DNA of 64,000 nucleotides, taken from Romanomermis culicivorax (lineage: Eukaryota; Nematoda; Enoplea; Mermithida; Mermithidae). The position numbers and the translations under genes were made by a program. The notes beneath the pieces were generated by a model, which did not search any database, was not told the DNA's origin, and saw nothing but the letters and a program-made list of their open reading frames with translations. Shown here piece by piece: positions 1-13,499 of this stretch. The stretch is taken from positions 1-64,000 of the forward strand of contig CAWUHX010000114.1 of the NCBI GenBank assembly GCA_963922205.1, read 5' to 3'. Position 1 is the first letter of the stretch; each line of letters starts with the position of its first letter.

Positions 1-25
1 AGCAGTGGTATCAACGCAGAGTACT
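1..25 (+). other. Library amplification adapter left at contig end
   Basis: The first 25 bases are the SMART/template-switch type PCR primer (begins AGCAGTGGTATCAACGCAGA and continues GTACT) used in cDNA and ultra-low-input genomic amplification kits. It lies at base 1, so it is a technical sequence and the window begins at a contig end. It is not biological. Confidence 0.93.
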
Positions 26-3000
26 ATTGTGCCTGCAAAAAGAATTGCAAAAAAAAAGAAAAGAAAAAGAAAATTCTATTGAAAAAAATATTGAACTATA
101 GACTTACACGGATAGGTTAAATGCATTGAAAATGGCACAGCTTGAAATTGGTAGTGCTTTTGACAGAAAAAATGCTTGATTTAGTAGGTTGGTGAATTTA
201 AAAAACAATCATTAAAGAGGTTGAACTGAATAATATTCCACTGGGAATAATTAAAGCCTGTATCAAAACTAATACGTCTGCACATATAAAATTTGCATAG
301 ACAGTATTTTCCTAAAAAATCAATTTTTGTAAAAATTTTAAAAAACTTGCATTAAAATTGACCAAAATTTTCCAAAAATGACTGCAATTTTTTCAAAATG
401 AATAAAAGGTGACTTGGAAATGAGTGAAACATGTGTCAAAAATGCTAGGCTCAAGCATAGAAAAATGTACAAAGGATTTCTTTTGGAAAATTTTTTTACT
501 TTTGTTTTTAAAAACGTTGTTTTGAAAAATGAACAAAACACAATTTCAAAATGAACAAAATGTGAAATGGAATTAAACATGGGTTCAAAATAAATAAAAC
601 TGATATGATTTGAAAGTACATAGATGTTTCATACATATACATAAATACATAGATGCTCTATGGATAAGGCATAATATAATGAAAATGTGTCTTCCTTGGA
701 ACTGATCATTAATGAAAAAGGTTCATTTAAAACAGAATATTATTTAGCTTGCACACTTTTATTCTTTGTATGATTACAATTAGCATCAAAATTTGCATTT
801 GACCTCCATTTCTGTTAACTCTTCAATACAGTGCATAAGTTGAATGAGTACAAGTTTTATGCTAAAGTATACCAGAAGAATAACTGTTCAATGAGTAAGT
901 CATTATGTGTGTCATTTAATTTCGAGTTTGGCAGATTCTATTGTGTTTTATAGTTGAGAGTAAAAAGTTAAATTTAATTTTTTCGAAAAATTTAAAGAAC
1001 TTCTTTTGGGGATGAGAGTGAAAATTTGTTTGAGGAGCATTCTGATTCCAATTTCTGTTCATTTGATAGCTAATATCAATTTATAAATTAAGCAATTTGA
1101 TGTTTTGACAAATTTTAGTTTTGGTTAGTTGTGGCTTTTGCATACATATTCAACAACTTCTCATTTTATAATATCATAATTTGCTTAGTAATCATTACCT
1201 TTAAATTATGTATGTGTCTTTATTATCTTTTTATTCCTCATTCCCAAAAGAAGATTCAGTATGGATTGATATTATGTCATTCAGGTTTTCATTATTTTTT
1301 TGGTATAGTGTGGTTTGTCACATACCCGAAATTAGCATTGAATGAGGAAATGAAAAGGTAGCACAGATAATTAATGATACCTGGTCAATTTCTTTCTGGC
1401 ACTGTATATGGCACATAGTCCACTTTGTATACAATTTTCTTCTTATTTGTGTGACATTGAACAATACATAATGGAAGTACCATTCTTTTTTGCTCCAACA
1501 CAGTAGTGAGAGGAAATGTTGGAGGTGAGTAACAGCCTAAATGGCACCATAAACAGTAGTGTGGGTTTCCTAGGGAAAAGTGGATGGAGAAAAAGAGGTG
1601 TTACTGATATCACTGGACACATATGTGTTGAAGAAAGGTAAGCAGAACAAAAAAACGTTATTTGTTGACCTCAGAGTGGACACACATGTTTTGGAAGGCA
1701 AAACAGGAGAGCAAACACATAATTGATTGACTTCATCACCAAGGCACCTGTATAGGACATAGAAAAAACGGCCAAAAACGTTAATGCAATAAACTATTTC
1801 TTGTTGAGAAAAAGGTTGTTAGTCGACATCTCAGAATGCTATAGTCTTTTAGGGCATAGGAGAAAGTGTTGAAAGATAGGAATATTTTCTAAAATGATGA
1901 AAGACTCTTGAAAATAAATAAAACTCCACTGGAAATACGTGCTAAAATTAGTATGTTTTCATTTATAAAATTTGCATAGAAAATATTTTCCTGAAACATC
2001 AATTTTCATGATAATTTTAAAAAACTTGTATCAAAATTGGTCAAGCTGTTCCAAAAATGACAATAAGTTGCTTAAAATAAATAAAACGTGACTTGGAAAT
2101 CAATAGAACATGTGCCAAAAACTCTATCCTGGAGCTTGAAAAATGTACAAAGGATTTGCTTTGGGAAAAACTTTTATTTTTGTTTTGTTAAAAAAACTTG
2201 TTTTGAAAAATTAACAAAACATGATTTAAAATGGACAAAATGTGAAATGAAGACAATCAAAATGTGAAATGAAATTGGATATGAGTGCAAAAAATAAAAG
2301 AGATATGATTTGAAAATACGTAGATGTTACATACATATACATATACATAGATGCTTTGTTGATAAGGCATAATATAATATAAAATTGCCATCTTTAGAAC
2401 TGATCATCAATGAACAATGTTCCATTAAAAAGAAAATTTTTTAGCATGCACTTTTTTAATCCTTATGTGACTACAATTAGCATAAAAATTTGCATTTGAC
2501 CTCCATTTCTGTTCACTCTTGAATACAGTGCAGAAAATAGATGAGTACAAGTTTTATGTCAAAGTATACTAAAAGAATAACTGGCCAATGAGTAAGTCAT
2601 TCTGTATGTCTTTAAATTTTTCGAGTTTGGCAGATTCTGATGTGTTTTATAGTTGAGAGTAAACATTTAAATTCATTTTTTTCAATTTGAAAATTTTTTA
2701 TTGGGTTGAAAGTGAAATTTTGTTTGGGGAGCATTCTGATTCCACTTTCTGTTCATTTGATAGTTGATATCACTTTATAAATTTAACAAATTGATGTTTT
2801 GAAAAACTTTAGTATTGATTAGTTGTGACTTTTGCATACATATGCAACAATTTCTCATTTTATAAAATCATTATTTGCCTAGAAATCATTTCCTAGAGAA
2901 TATTTATGTGTCTTTATTATCTTTTTATTCTTCATTCCCAAAAGAAGATTCAGTATGGATTGATATTATGTCATTCAGTTTTTCATTTTTTTGGTATAGT

Positions 3001-5520
3001 GTGGTTTGTCACATACCCGAAATTAGTATTGAATGAGGAGATGAAAAGGTAGCATAGATAATTAATGATACCAGGTCAATTTCTATCTGGCACTGTATAC
3101 GGCACATAGTCCACTCGCCTGCCCTTGTATACAGTATTCAAAGGGACATTCTTATTGGTGTGACATTGAACTATATGTAATGGAAGTATCATTTTTTCTG
3201 CTCTAACATAGTGGTAAGACGCAGTGTTGGAGGTGAGTTACAGTATAAATGGCACCATAAACAGTAGTCTGGGTTTCCTAGGGAAATAGGATGAAGGAAA
3301 CGTGGTGTTACTGATCTCAGTGACATATATGTTGAACAAAGGTAGGCAGTATACAAAAAAAGCTATTTGTCGGCCTCCCAGTTGACACACATGTTTTTGA
3401 TGACAAAACAGAAATGCAAAAACATAATTGATTGACTATGTCATGGAGGCACATGTATAGGACATAAAAAACCCACTAGAAAGGTTAGTAGTGGGTCTAA
3501 TGGTGCAGTCAACCATTTGTTGTTGAGAAAGAAAGTTTTTGGTCAACCTCACAGAATGCTGTAGTAATTTTTCGACATAAATGGAAGTGTTGAAAGAGAA
3601 GAAAATTTTCGAAAATGATAAAAGAATCTTGAAAATAAATAAAACTCCACTGGAAATGTGTGCCAAAACTAATATGTTTAAGAAATTTGCATAGAAAATA
3701 TTCTTCTGAAATATCAACATTCATGATAATTTTGAAAAACTTGTAATAAAATTGCTCAAAATGTTCCAAAAATGACAACAACTTCCCTAAAATAAAAAAA
3801 ATGTGACTTGGAAATCAATAAAACATGTGTCAGAAACTCTATGCTGGAGCTTAAAAAATGCACAAAAGATTTTTTTGGGGTAAACTTTTAATTTTGTTTT
3901 GTTTTTAAAAAACTTGTTTTGTAAAATTAACAAAACATGATTTAAAAATTAACAATTGTGAAATGAAGACAATCAAAATGTCAAATGGAATTGAATATGG
4001 GTTCAAAAATAAAACTGATATAATTTGAAAATACATAGATGTTACATACATATTATACATGTACATAGATAGATAAATAGATGCTCTATGGATAAGGCAT
4101 GATATAGTAAAAATGTGTCTTCCTTCAGTGAGTTAGTCCTTCTGTGTGTCCTTAAATTTTTTTGAGTTTGACATATTCTACTCTAATTTAAATTTAATTC
4201 ATTCGAGAAATTTAAAATTTTTTCATAGAGTTGAGAGTAAAAATTTGTTTGAGGAGCTTTCTGATTCTTTTTTCTATTTATCTTATAGCTGATATCAATT
4301 TATAAATTCATCAATTTGGTGTTTTGACAAACTTTAGTATTGGTTAATTGTGACTTTTGCATACATATTCAAGAATTTCTTATTTTGCAAGGTCATTATT
4401 TGCCTAGAAATCATTTCTTATAGCATATGTATGTGTACTCATTATCTTGTTTTTTCCTTATTCCCTAGAGAAGGTTCAGCATATATCAACATTGTGTCAT
4501 TCAGTTTTTCGTTTTTCTGGTATAGTGTTGTTTGTCACATACTCAAGATTAGCATAGAATGTCTGGATGGAAGGGCAGCATACATAGTCAATAATACCAG
4601 GTCAATTTCTGTCCAGCTCTGTATATAGCACATAGTCCACTGACCTCTCCTTGTACACATTATGCAAAGAGACATTCTTATTGGTGTGACATTGCACAAT
4701 AGACAATGAAAATACCATTCTTTTCTGCTTTAACACAGCTGTGAGAGGCAGTGCTTGAGGTGAGTTATGAGGTAAGTGCCCCCAGAAATAGTAGTTTAGG
4801 TTGCTGAAGGAAAAGTGGATGGAGGAATAAAGGTGTTACTGTTCTCAATGATCACATATGTGTTTAACAAATGTAGGCAGTACACAAAAATGTTACTTGT
4901 CCGCCTCACAGTGGACACACATGTTTTGGAAGACAAGACAGAAGTGCAAAAACATAATTGATTGACTTCCTGACAAAAGCACATGTATAGGACATAAAAA
5001 AGCTACCGAAAAACGTTACTGGGGGTCTCCTAATGCAGTCAACTGTTTGTTGTTGAGAAAAAAGATTGTTTGTTGATCTCACAGAATGCTATAGCAACTT
5101 TTGGACAGAGGAGTAAGTGTCGAAAGAGACAAATATTTTCCAAAATAATGAAAGAATCTTCAAAATGAATGAAACTCATCTGGAGATGAACAAAGCATGT
5201 GTCAAAACTAATATACCTACATATAGAAAAATTGCATAGAAAATATTTTCAGGAAAACCCAATTTTTTTGATAATTTAAAAAAACTTGTATTAAAATTGA
5301 CTAAAATTCCTCAAAAATGACAAAAATTTTCTTAATATGCATAAAAAGTTCAAAATGAATAAAACATGTGTCAAAAATTCTATGCTCAAGCATAGAAAAT
5401 GTCCAAAGGATTCGTTTTGGGAAAAGTTTGAAAATTTTCTGATTTTGGTATTGTTTAAAAAATTGTTTTGAAAAATGAACAAAGCACGATTTAAAAATGA
5501 AATAAAATGTGAAATGAAAT
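26..5520. repeat. Tandem array of ~1.5-1.7 kb AT-rich units
   Basis: About three and a third copies of one long unit. The marker around AAATTTGCATAGA recurs near 288, 1,968, 3,688 and 5,230. The marker around CTTTTGCATACATAT recurs near 1,131, 2,826 and 4,350. Copies are diverged by substitutions and small indels. All ORFs here are short, low-complexity and not conserved between copies, so I see no gene. The module at about 100-230 has an inverted relative at 6,555-6,735. Confidence 0.85.
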
Positions 5521-8180
5521 AGCTTCCATTACAAGATATTTGCTCTGAGACCTTAGACCAAAATCATTGAGTTACTGGTCACTAGTTGTCTTGAGACTTT
5601 GTAGTTTATCTCATTAAATGATACTTTCATCACAACATTAATTGAGGTTTTCAGAATCTCTTCAAAAATGCTGTTTTCCTGGTTCAAATTTGTGACCATT
5701 CTGTCCCCTTTGATGCTGAAAACAAATTGTATGTCATAAAGACCAACAAGAACCTGCACAGGTTTTTCATGTCAGCTATGTTTTAAGAATATTTGGAGTT
5801 TGCCCCTTTTTTAGCATTTATGATCCATTCTATAAGACATAAAATAAGCTTTCCTAGTGTAGCTCAATTGCTTAACCTCTTTATGTATCTTTTGGGGATC
5901 CACCATGGAGACCATTAATGTTTTTTCTGCACCTCTTTTTTTTTGTCATCCACCAGGTTATTCTTCCCTGACCAATACATGTACTCTATGAGATGACAAC
6001 AATTTTATGTGCATTTTTTTCCTTGTCCACTATATATGCTCTTTTTTTCTTTGTCCACAACATGTTCTCTTTGGATCAGTTTTTGTTTTTCATACATTAC
6101 CTTCTGAGGTTTATTTCCTCTTCTAGGCAGCTTAGAGTAGTCCTCACTCATGGGTTAGATAGGATTATTTTGTAATAAAAACAAACCAGCACATTGGATT
6201 TTTTGATAAGTCATTCAGTAATGATTTTCTATTGTCAAGTACAGGTGCTCTTTTTCTCTGTTGGCTACTTATCCTGTTTTCAATTCAATAACGTTTTTTT
6301 TCTGCAGGTCTTCTCTTTTCGTTCACAAAGAGTGCTCTTTTTCCTTTGTCCATTAGATGCTCTCTTTCAAATCTATAATCTTTTCTACATGTCGTTTCTC
6401 TATGTCCATTAAGTGTGCTCCTTTCCTTTGCTCACTTTTTCTTCCACATTGATTTTGGTTTTTTTCACCTTATCTTTTTTCACCTTTGTACAGTATATAC
6501 ACTCTGTGAGTCCACTTTTTTCCTATCAATTTTGGTTTTTATGCAATTTACAGTACTCTTCAAAACGTTATTGCCTCTGTCTACTACATGCACATTGTAG
6601 AGCTTTAGGGAATCAACCTCTTTTATGATTGCTTTTGAAAACCACCAGCCTACAAAATCAAGCATTTTTTCTGTATGAACCACTATTTATTGCCAGCTGT
6701 GCCATTTTCTCTGCATTTTACCTATCCCTGTAAGTCTCGAGGTCAATATTTTTTCTGTGACCTTTCTTTTTGCAGGCACAATTTTCTTTAAGCACAGTAT
6801 GCATGCTCTCTTCCCTTAGTCCATCATATGCTCTCTTTAGATAAATAATTCTTTCTACACATTTTTGCCTTTTGTATGCTATATGCACTCTGTATGTGCA
6901 CTTTTCTTTCACATCAATTTTTGTTCGTATGCATCCCACAGTAACAATAAAAACGTCTTGCCTCTGTAAACTACATGTATATTGCATGTCCACTTTTTTG
7001 CAGATTGATTTTTCTTTTCACCTTAGCCTTTTTACCTTTGTACACTATATGCACTCTGTACCTCCACTGTTTCCAGATCAATTTTGGTTTTTATGGAATT
7101 TGCAGTACTCCTCAAAACGTTTTTTGTCTCTGTCCACTACACACACAGTGTAGAGCTTTACTGGTTCACCATATTTTATGATTGTTTTGGAAAACTGCCA
7201 ACCTGGAAAATCAAACAGTTTTCTGTATAAATTACTATCTATTACCAGATGTGTGTCTATCTATGTATTTTACCTGTCCCTGTATATCTGGAGGTCAATT
7301 TTTTTCTGTAGACCTTTCTTTTTTGCAGACAGAAGTTTCTTTAAATACAGTATGCATGCTCTCTTTCCTTAGTCCATTACATGCTGTATTTGTTGCTGGT
7401 ACTATCCTTTTTCAGATTACTCGTTATTTTTGATACTGGCCAGTACATGTTCTCCATGAAATGACAATAATTTATGGGCGTCTTTTCATTTTGTCCACTA
7501 CATATGCTCTTTTTTTGTCCACTACATGTTCTCTTTAGATCGATTTTTGTTTTTCATACATTACCTTCTTAGGCCTTTTTCTTTTTTCTAGACAGCTTAC
7601 AGTAGTCAGGGGTCATGGGTTAGATAAGATTATTTTGTAATATAAGCAAACAACACATTAGATTTTTGAAAAGTCATTTAGTAGCGTTTTTCTTTTATCA
7701 AGCACAGGTGCTTTCTTCACTGCTGTCTAATGTTCTCTTCTTAGATCAATAACATTTTTCCTGTAGGTCTTCTCTTTATTTCCACTAGGCATGCTCTTTT
7801 TCCTTTGTCCACTACACCATCTCTTTCAGATCTATGTATAATCTTTTGTGCATGTTCTTTCTCTATGCCCCCTAGGTGTGCTCTTTTCCCTTGTTCACTT
7901 TTTCTAAATTGATTTTGGTTTTGTTACCTCACCTTTTTTCCTTTGTACACTATATGCACCGTACGTCCACTTTTTCCAGATCCAATTTTGGTGTTTTGTT
8001 TACCTTACCTTTCTCACCTTTGTGCACTACACGGGCACTGTATTTCCAGTTTTTTCCAGATTGATTTTTTGCCTTACTTTTTGTGTCGTACTTGCATACT
8101 GTATGTCCATTTTTGTTCCACATATATTTTCATTTTCCATTTTCCGTTCATCATCGATTTTCCTTTTTCATCTACAGTAA
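5521..8180. repeat. Pyrimidine-rich repeat block with tandem and inverted modules
   Basis: A T/C-rich tract built from short degenerate motifs such as TTTGTCCACTACATG and TGCTCTTTTTCC. A larger period of about 1.46 kb is visible: the AATACATGTACTC / AGTACATGTTCTC module recurs at ~5,970 and ~7,440. The module at 6,555-6,735 recurs near 7,170-7,290 and is the reverse complement of 100-230. The open frames in this block are by-products of its composition. No gene is supported. Confidence 0.7.
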
Positions 8181-8264
8181 CACACCTATTACCCTAATTC
8201 CACTATTACCATAATCGAAAAATTACCGTAATTCTACTATTACGGTAACTCAAGAACATGCATT

Positions 8265-8476
8265 TTTAACCGTGCGACCTATAAATCGACGTATATGTTT
8301 ACTGTACGACCTATAAATCGACGAAGAAATTAACCGTATATGTTTACTGTACGACCTGTAAATCCGACAAAAGCCAATCGTGTATGTTTACTGTACGACC
8401 TATAAATCGGAAAAAAGTGACAAATTATAGGTCGTACACAAAAGATAGGAGTATCCTTAAGCGTACGACCTATACG
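8265..8476. repeat. Minisatellite with TACGACCTATAAATCG units
   Basis: Four near-identical copies of a unit containing TGTTTACTGTACGACCTATA occur between about 8,265 and 8,412 at spacings of roughly 40-50 bp. They are followed by an inverted piece (TTATAGGTCGTAC, about 8,432) and a further direct piece (CGTACGACCTATA, about 8,462). The inverted copy allows hairpin formation. No coding potential is seen in it. Confidence 0.75.
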
Positions 8477-8930
8477 GGCCGGCCTTACTACTACAATTTC
8501 CCACTATTAAATCATTATCAGGACAATTTTGAGAATCGATGAAAGCAATAATAAATGAGGAAATAAAACAAAAGCTCAGTCATGCTTGCTCTTTCGTGTA
8601 GAGCTCGCGTCGTGATACAGTTCGGGCAAATCCCGAAAGAGGAAATGAAGTTCTCTCATGATTTGATTCATTTTTGTAGAAAAAGGGTACGTTCCTATAT
8701 CGCATGCCGTAAATTATTTAATGACATCATGACCGAAAAAAATTATTTTCCACTTGATGAAATCATTTAGAAATGGACTTTTTCCGATAAGGATTGCATA
8801 GATCGCGGAACAGACTTAAGTACAAGAAAATCAAAAAAGTAGCCGTTTTTGTTTGACCAATGCAAATAGATTATTGACTAGTTTATTGGAAAATGCTCCG
8901 ATGGGACAAAAAAAGAAGAATATACTTGCT

Positions 8931-10379
8931 TTGATGGTTGCAAAGCTAGAAAAAGGGGTGAACTAGGTTTTTGGGAGCTTGAGTGAGAGTTTAAAAAACC
9001 CAGTTTTGTAATATTGGATTTTCATTATTTCTTATTAAAAAATGTTATGTGTGAAAAAATATATTCTGCAGCTTCGTGCATTTTGTCCTTCCCCTAGCAT
9101 TGTGTCAACTACAGTAAATTTTTTCTGAATGAAAATGATATGCAATCATGCTGACGGCTGACTTCATTCAAATGTATGGGAATGGTAAACCAATAGCATT
9201 CTAGCTCCTGACTGATTCTAAACTATGGCACTCCCTCTAGCTGGAAAATAGAGATGGATGGACAAATTCTAGTCATTCTGTATTTTACAACTTATGCCTG
9301 TGATTGAGAGAGCATCCTTAAACACTATATAAACGGAGGTTGGTTGCATTAACCCAGCCTGAGGATTAACTCAACGCAGGGATTAAATTGCTGATCCTCA
9401 GTTTCAGCTAATGGCACTGCCGAGATTACTTTCTTTCAGTTGCCTTAAGAATCCTCATTTCAGCATTAACTAATACTGAGGGTTAGGCTCGAGTTCGGGA
9501 ATTTCGGAAATTTTTATATTTATTTGCTTTAGACATGAAAAATTACGAGAAAATGTTAGAGCAACCCGACAGCTCGAGCTGGGGAAAATGTCGACATCGA
9601 GTGTGGGATCATCCTGACGACGTTGATTTTACACCAAACTTGAGATCATAGACATCTTAGTGAAATCGCTGAAACTGAGGTAGTCGTTCTTTTGTTCGAG
9701 ATTATCTTGAGCTCGAACTTAGACCCGTGGCACCATCTGCAAATGGGCCAACAGGGTAAAACATACAAAAATGCCTTTAAAAAGCTCCTGATTTAGCCAA
9801 GCCTATAAAATGATATATAGGCCCTATATTACATTGACACAATTGTAGATTTTTCCTCATTTGCACAATTCTAATGCTTGGGATTGGTTCACACAATTGA
9901 CTTAATTCTAAAAGGTCTTGTGCTTTAACTTTTTCTCTCAAAAACTGAGCTGGATTTAATGTGCTTACTTGCCACAGTGGATTCCTGTTCAATGCACAAT
10001 TAATTTAGTGAAAAATTTATATGCAGTTGGAAGCACACATGTCCGAGGGGACGGGGATATGGGGGTACATTCCCTCAGAGTTTTGAAATTGAAAAATCTT
10101 CCACGTAAAAAAAATTTTCGGTCAACTTTATTGATTTTTTGTCTCAAAAAACATCAAAAACTGGGGTCTACCCCTGTACCCTCCTCAAAACTTTGGAGCT
10201 GCACATGTATGGTTGGAAGATAAGCTGATGCACACAACTGTAGAATATACTTTTTTACAGACGTGAAAAATTTTTTAATGAGAAAGAATGAAAATCCAAT
10301 ATTACAAAATTGGATATTTTGAACTCACCCAAGTTCCCAAAAACCTAGTTCACCCCTTTTTTAGCTCGGCAACTATCTG
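8931..10379. mobile_element. Element with ~115-bp terminal inverted repeats
   Basis: The arm at 8,931-9,048 is the imperfect reverse complement of 10,266-10,379. Both share the tract AAAAGGGGTGAACTAGGTTT and then AATATTGGATTTTCATT. The ~1.2 kb between has no convincing ORF. It includes short GGATTAA/CCTCAG motifs repeated at about 9,350-9,490. This is a non-autonomous element with long inverted ends; target duplications and superfamily were not resolved. Confidence 0.7.
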
Positions 10380-10399
10380 ATTTTTAAAGTATTATTGTG

Positions 10400-13190
10400 T
10401 GTAAACAGATTCGCAAAACTTTTTCCATAATAGGACAATTTTTACTTTGATTTCATAAATTTTACTTTTTGAAAAATGACCACTTTTACTAAATTTCTGT
10501 TTGTACAGTAATCATAAATGCTTGGAACATAAAATTTGGTTCTTCTAACAAAGACAAACACAGGGCATTCTAATGCAGCAATCCGCATTGAAAGCGCTTC
10601 ATCCGTCCAAAAGTTATATAAGTCAGCAACGGTCGTCTTTTTTGGCTCACCCTGTATAACGAAATTGTAGAATTTTGGTGGTTTTCGGAACTTTGGGCCA
10701 TGGTATAAGCCATATTTTCAAAAAGTCTGAAAGAGCGTTCGAGACGTTGCTTAGTAGATGCACGTCTCAAAATATTGTACTTGCAGATCAAATATCCAAT
10801 GTGAAATTTCCAAAAACGGTGTTTTTTCGTTTTTGGCGACTCGATTGATTCGTCTGACCATCGAGCACCATTTAAATACAGAGCCCCAATGACCTTTGAA
10901 ACCCACGTGTTAACACCTAGCCGAATGTTATGCAAAAATCCGCATCCCTCTATCTGTAACACCGCTTTGGCTCTAGGAGGAGACCCTAAAAAAAGGGGTC
11001 CAAGTATATTATAGGTTGGCGCGTCCGCGCCACCTATGAAAATAAATGGGTGAAATGCAAACTTGGCGATCAGAACGAAACATATAAGGTGTTTGGTTGA
11101 AAAAAATATACAGCCTCTTCCGTGAAGAATTTCGTTATTTATTTTTTGTTTTTTTGTTAACTTTTAATTTTTCTTGTTTGATCTATGCAAAACATTATGA
11201 AGAAAAATGTCGGGTTTCATGATTGAGTTCCATATTCTTCACTTTACTATAGTCTTTTAAACTAAGGCGCCCATTTTTTCTCATTCGAAGTTTTGCAGGA
11301 AAAAAGGGTTGCAGTCGTTGAAAGCGTCAACAAAACGGGACATATTTTAGATTCGTGTTTTACTGTTATACAACACTCAATGTTCTAGCAATTCGTTATT
11401 AGCTTAAATGTAACTACGGTTCACGAAATCTGGTGATGTTCAGGTCAGTGAGACATTATGGCGTGGAATTCAAATGCTGGCTATTAAAAAGAGAAAAAAA
11501 GACATGAATGCAGAATGAGTTATTTTTGTTAGAGTCATATCTGGGCTGCGAAGGTTCGTCACATAGTTTGCATGATGTTACTGACTGATTTATAACTAGA
11601 GTTCAATTTAGAAAATAAGAAAACAATAACTTAAAATCTAAACTTCATAATGATGCTTAACGCAGAGATTTGGACATCCTAAAAACCAGAATCGTAAAGA
11701 GAAGTCTTACAGTCTATTTTCACATACATCACTTCTAAATCTAAAAAATACAAAATAATCAAGAAGTGAGATTTGTCGAGTAAGCTCAAAATGTTTCGGT
11801 CCTATTTGTAGCGTATGGTTTAGTTAAAAATCGTAAAAATATGAAACATTACTAGGTTTCCAGTCTTATTATGTATAAGCCTATTCATCGAACTGTCAAA
11901 CTTGCCGAAAAAAGCTTTCCAATTTCGATATGAACATGATACAAACATGTGATTTTTCGATGAACGATTACGCGTGTGTTATTTCAAATTATGTTTATGG
12001 GTATTGGCCGGTATTACAAACGAGAACAGCCACACTCGATCTGAATCCCCAATGTGACACATTTAAATGTGCATAATCTTGCACATCGGCTGAAGAATTT
12101 ATCGTATACAGATCTCGAATATTTCAAACTCCACTGGAATTCAGAGGCTTGTGGTTCAACGTGTATGTAGAAGAGATGGATGTGATGTTCAATCGCACAA
12201 TTCACGTGCATTTGTGATGCTCTGTGACAAAATAATATATCGAAGTTCACAATACTGATAGTGTTTAAGCAATTGTGAGAACAGCATATGGTTAAAAACA
12301 CTTTTTATAATGTAACTCGATTTGACCTTGGCCCCAATTATGATGAAATTTGCAATGGAAATGTGGTGGTTTTTATCACAATGCACAACAAAAATGAAGA
12401 GAACAACTTCCTGTTCAACAGGAGAAGCTGGTGAAAACAGAGAGGATTTTGTTCTTATTCAGTATCACATAAAGCATAATCGTTTTTCTGAAATTTTATG
12501 GATTTTCAAGTTGACGATGTATGAAAAAAAGATAAAATTCACTTTCCAATGCACGTTTGTAAATAATAGCACGTGGAAAGCAAATACTACTTCGTATTTT
12601 TACTAATTTCTGCCGAACCACACGTCACATAATAATGACAGTTTGTGATTATATGACGTTTAACAATTTTTCGAGAAAAAGACTATGATGAAAGCTTTGT
12701 GTGAACGATTTGTTCCTAAAAATTGCAGATAAACTTGAATTTTCAATCAAAGAATACGTCTCCTGCTAGATTTGTGATCAAATCTGCTTGGGATCGAAGA
12801 TTGTCTAGAGCCCCAGCAAATCATAGTATGTGCACGTATGCATGAAACCAGTTTTGAATGTGCATTGCAGTATAGTGGAAAACTTCCATCCACCCCATGA
12901 GTCTGACCCCAGATTTTTCTATGGTTAGAATAAAGAACGATATCCTTCCGAAATGGAAGGGTAGTGGCAAATGTTAACGGACTTTTGAGAAAACTATACG
13001 AAAGAAAAATTGTTTCCGAGTAGCATGGAAAAAATTCCATCAAAATCGGTGAACGCAAATGAAAGTTATCGACAAAAATACGAATGCGAAAAAAATTCGA
13101 TAAAACACGACCCGCGAGGGGTTTGAACCTTTCGCATTTCAAGCTTATCGTTCTATTGCTAATAGAAACAAGGCTCAGAGGGAACGCGGA
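10400..13190. other. No gene recognised; one perfect hairpin
   Basis: I found no spliced gene or conserved domain. The minus-strand frame at 10,570-10,962 contains a translated CAGGGTGAGCC-type repeat end and is probably repeat-derived. At 11,011-11,037 there is a near-perfect inverted repeat (ATAGGTTGGCGCG, short loop, CGCGCCACCTAT), a GC island in AT-rich DNA that resembles the hairpins found in the hAT-like elements of this window. Confidence 0.5.
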
Positions 13191-13193
13191 GTC

Positions 13194-13495
13194 AAAAAGT
13201 CTCGAGTCTGACTGTATTGCGAGGGCTGCGATGCGTCACCTATTCGCAAGCGCTATCCCGCCACTGTCACAACGCGGGGGCTTTTGCCTGCTGCGTTTCC
13301 GCCCTGGGCCGGTATCACCCCTCTTTGAGCAACCCAGGGGCCGGTGACTCCTCACCGTCCGCTGTATTGACGCCGTGCTTGGCGCGGACGCTCGGTCAAC
13401 ATGGGCGATCACAGGCAGGGCTCCCACGCTCAAGCCATCCACCGAGACGGGCCTCCAAGTAGCTGGATTACAGGTGCCAGCCGCGACACCCAGCC
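13194..13495 (-). ncRNA. 7SL RNA, signal recognition particle RNA
   Basis: On the minus strand a ~300-nt region aligns by eye along its whole length with animal 7SL RNA. The Alu-domain part has CCTGTAATCCAGCTACTTGG near the 5' end. The S domain has GAGGGGTGATACCGGCCCAG followed by CGGAAACGCAGCAGG, i.e. helix 8 with its GGAA tetraloop and the conserved AGCAG strand. The 3' part keeps GGCGGGATAGCGC and GAATAG. A run of five T (plus-strand A5 at 13,194-13,198) at the end fits RNA polymerase III termination. The length matches the ~300 nt of human 7SL. The product scaffolds the SRP proteins that target signal-peptide ribosomes to the ER. The S domain is complete and diverged from human, so this is not an Alu or human contamination. 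The 5' end is set by alignment and may be off by a few bases. Confidence 0.93.
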
Positions 13496-13499
13496 GTTC

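Noticed and set aside
8265..8476. CRISPR-like array
   Set aside because: Repeats are irregular, spacers are not unique and the genome is eukaryotic; it is a minisatellite.
10570..10962. 130-codon minus-strand ORF
   Set aside because: Contains translated repeat-end sequence (CAGGGTGAGCC type); no recognised protein and no splice context.
13095..13135. tRNA-like B box (GGTTCAAACCC on the minus strand)
   Set aside because: The T arm pairs at only three of five positions and no acceptor, D or anticodon arm could be built around it.
13194..13495. Human Alu contamination
   Set aside because: Only the 5' part resembles Alu. The S domain is present and diverged from human, and the length and T-run fit a native 7SL gene.
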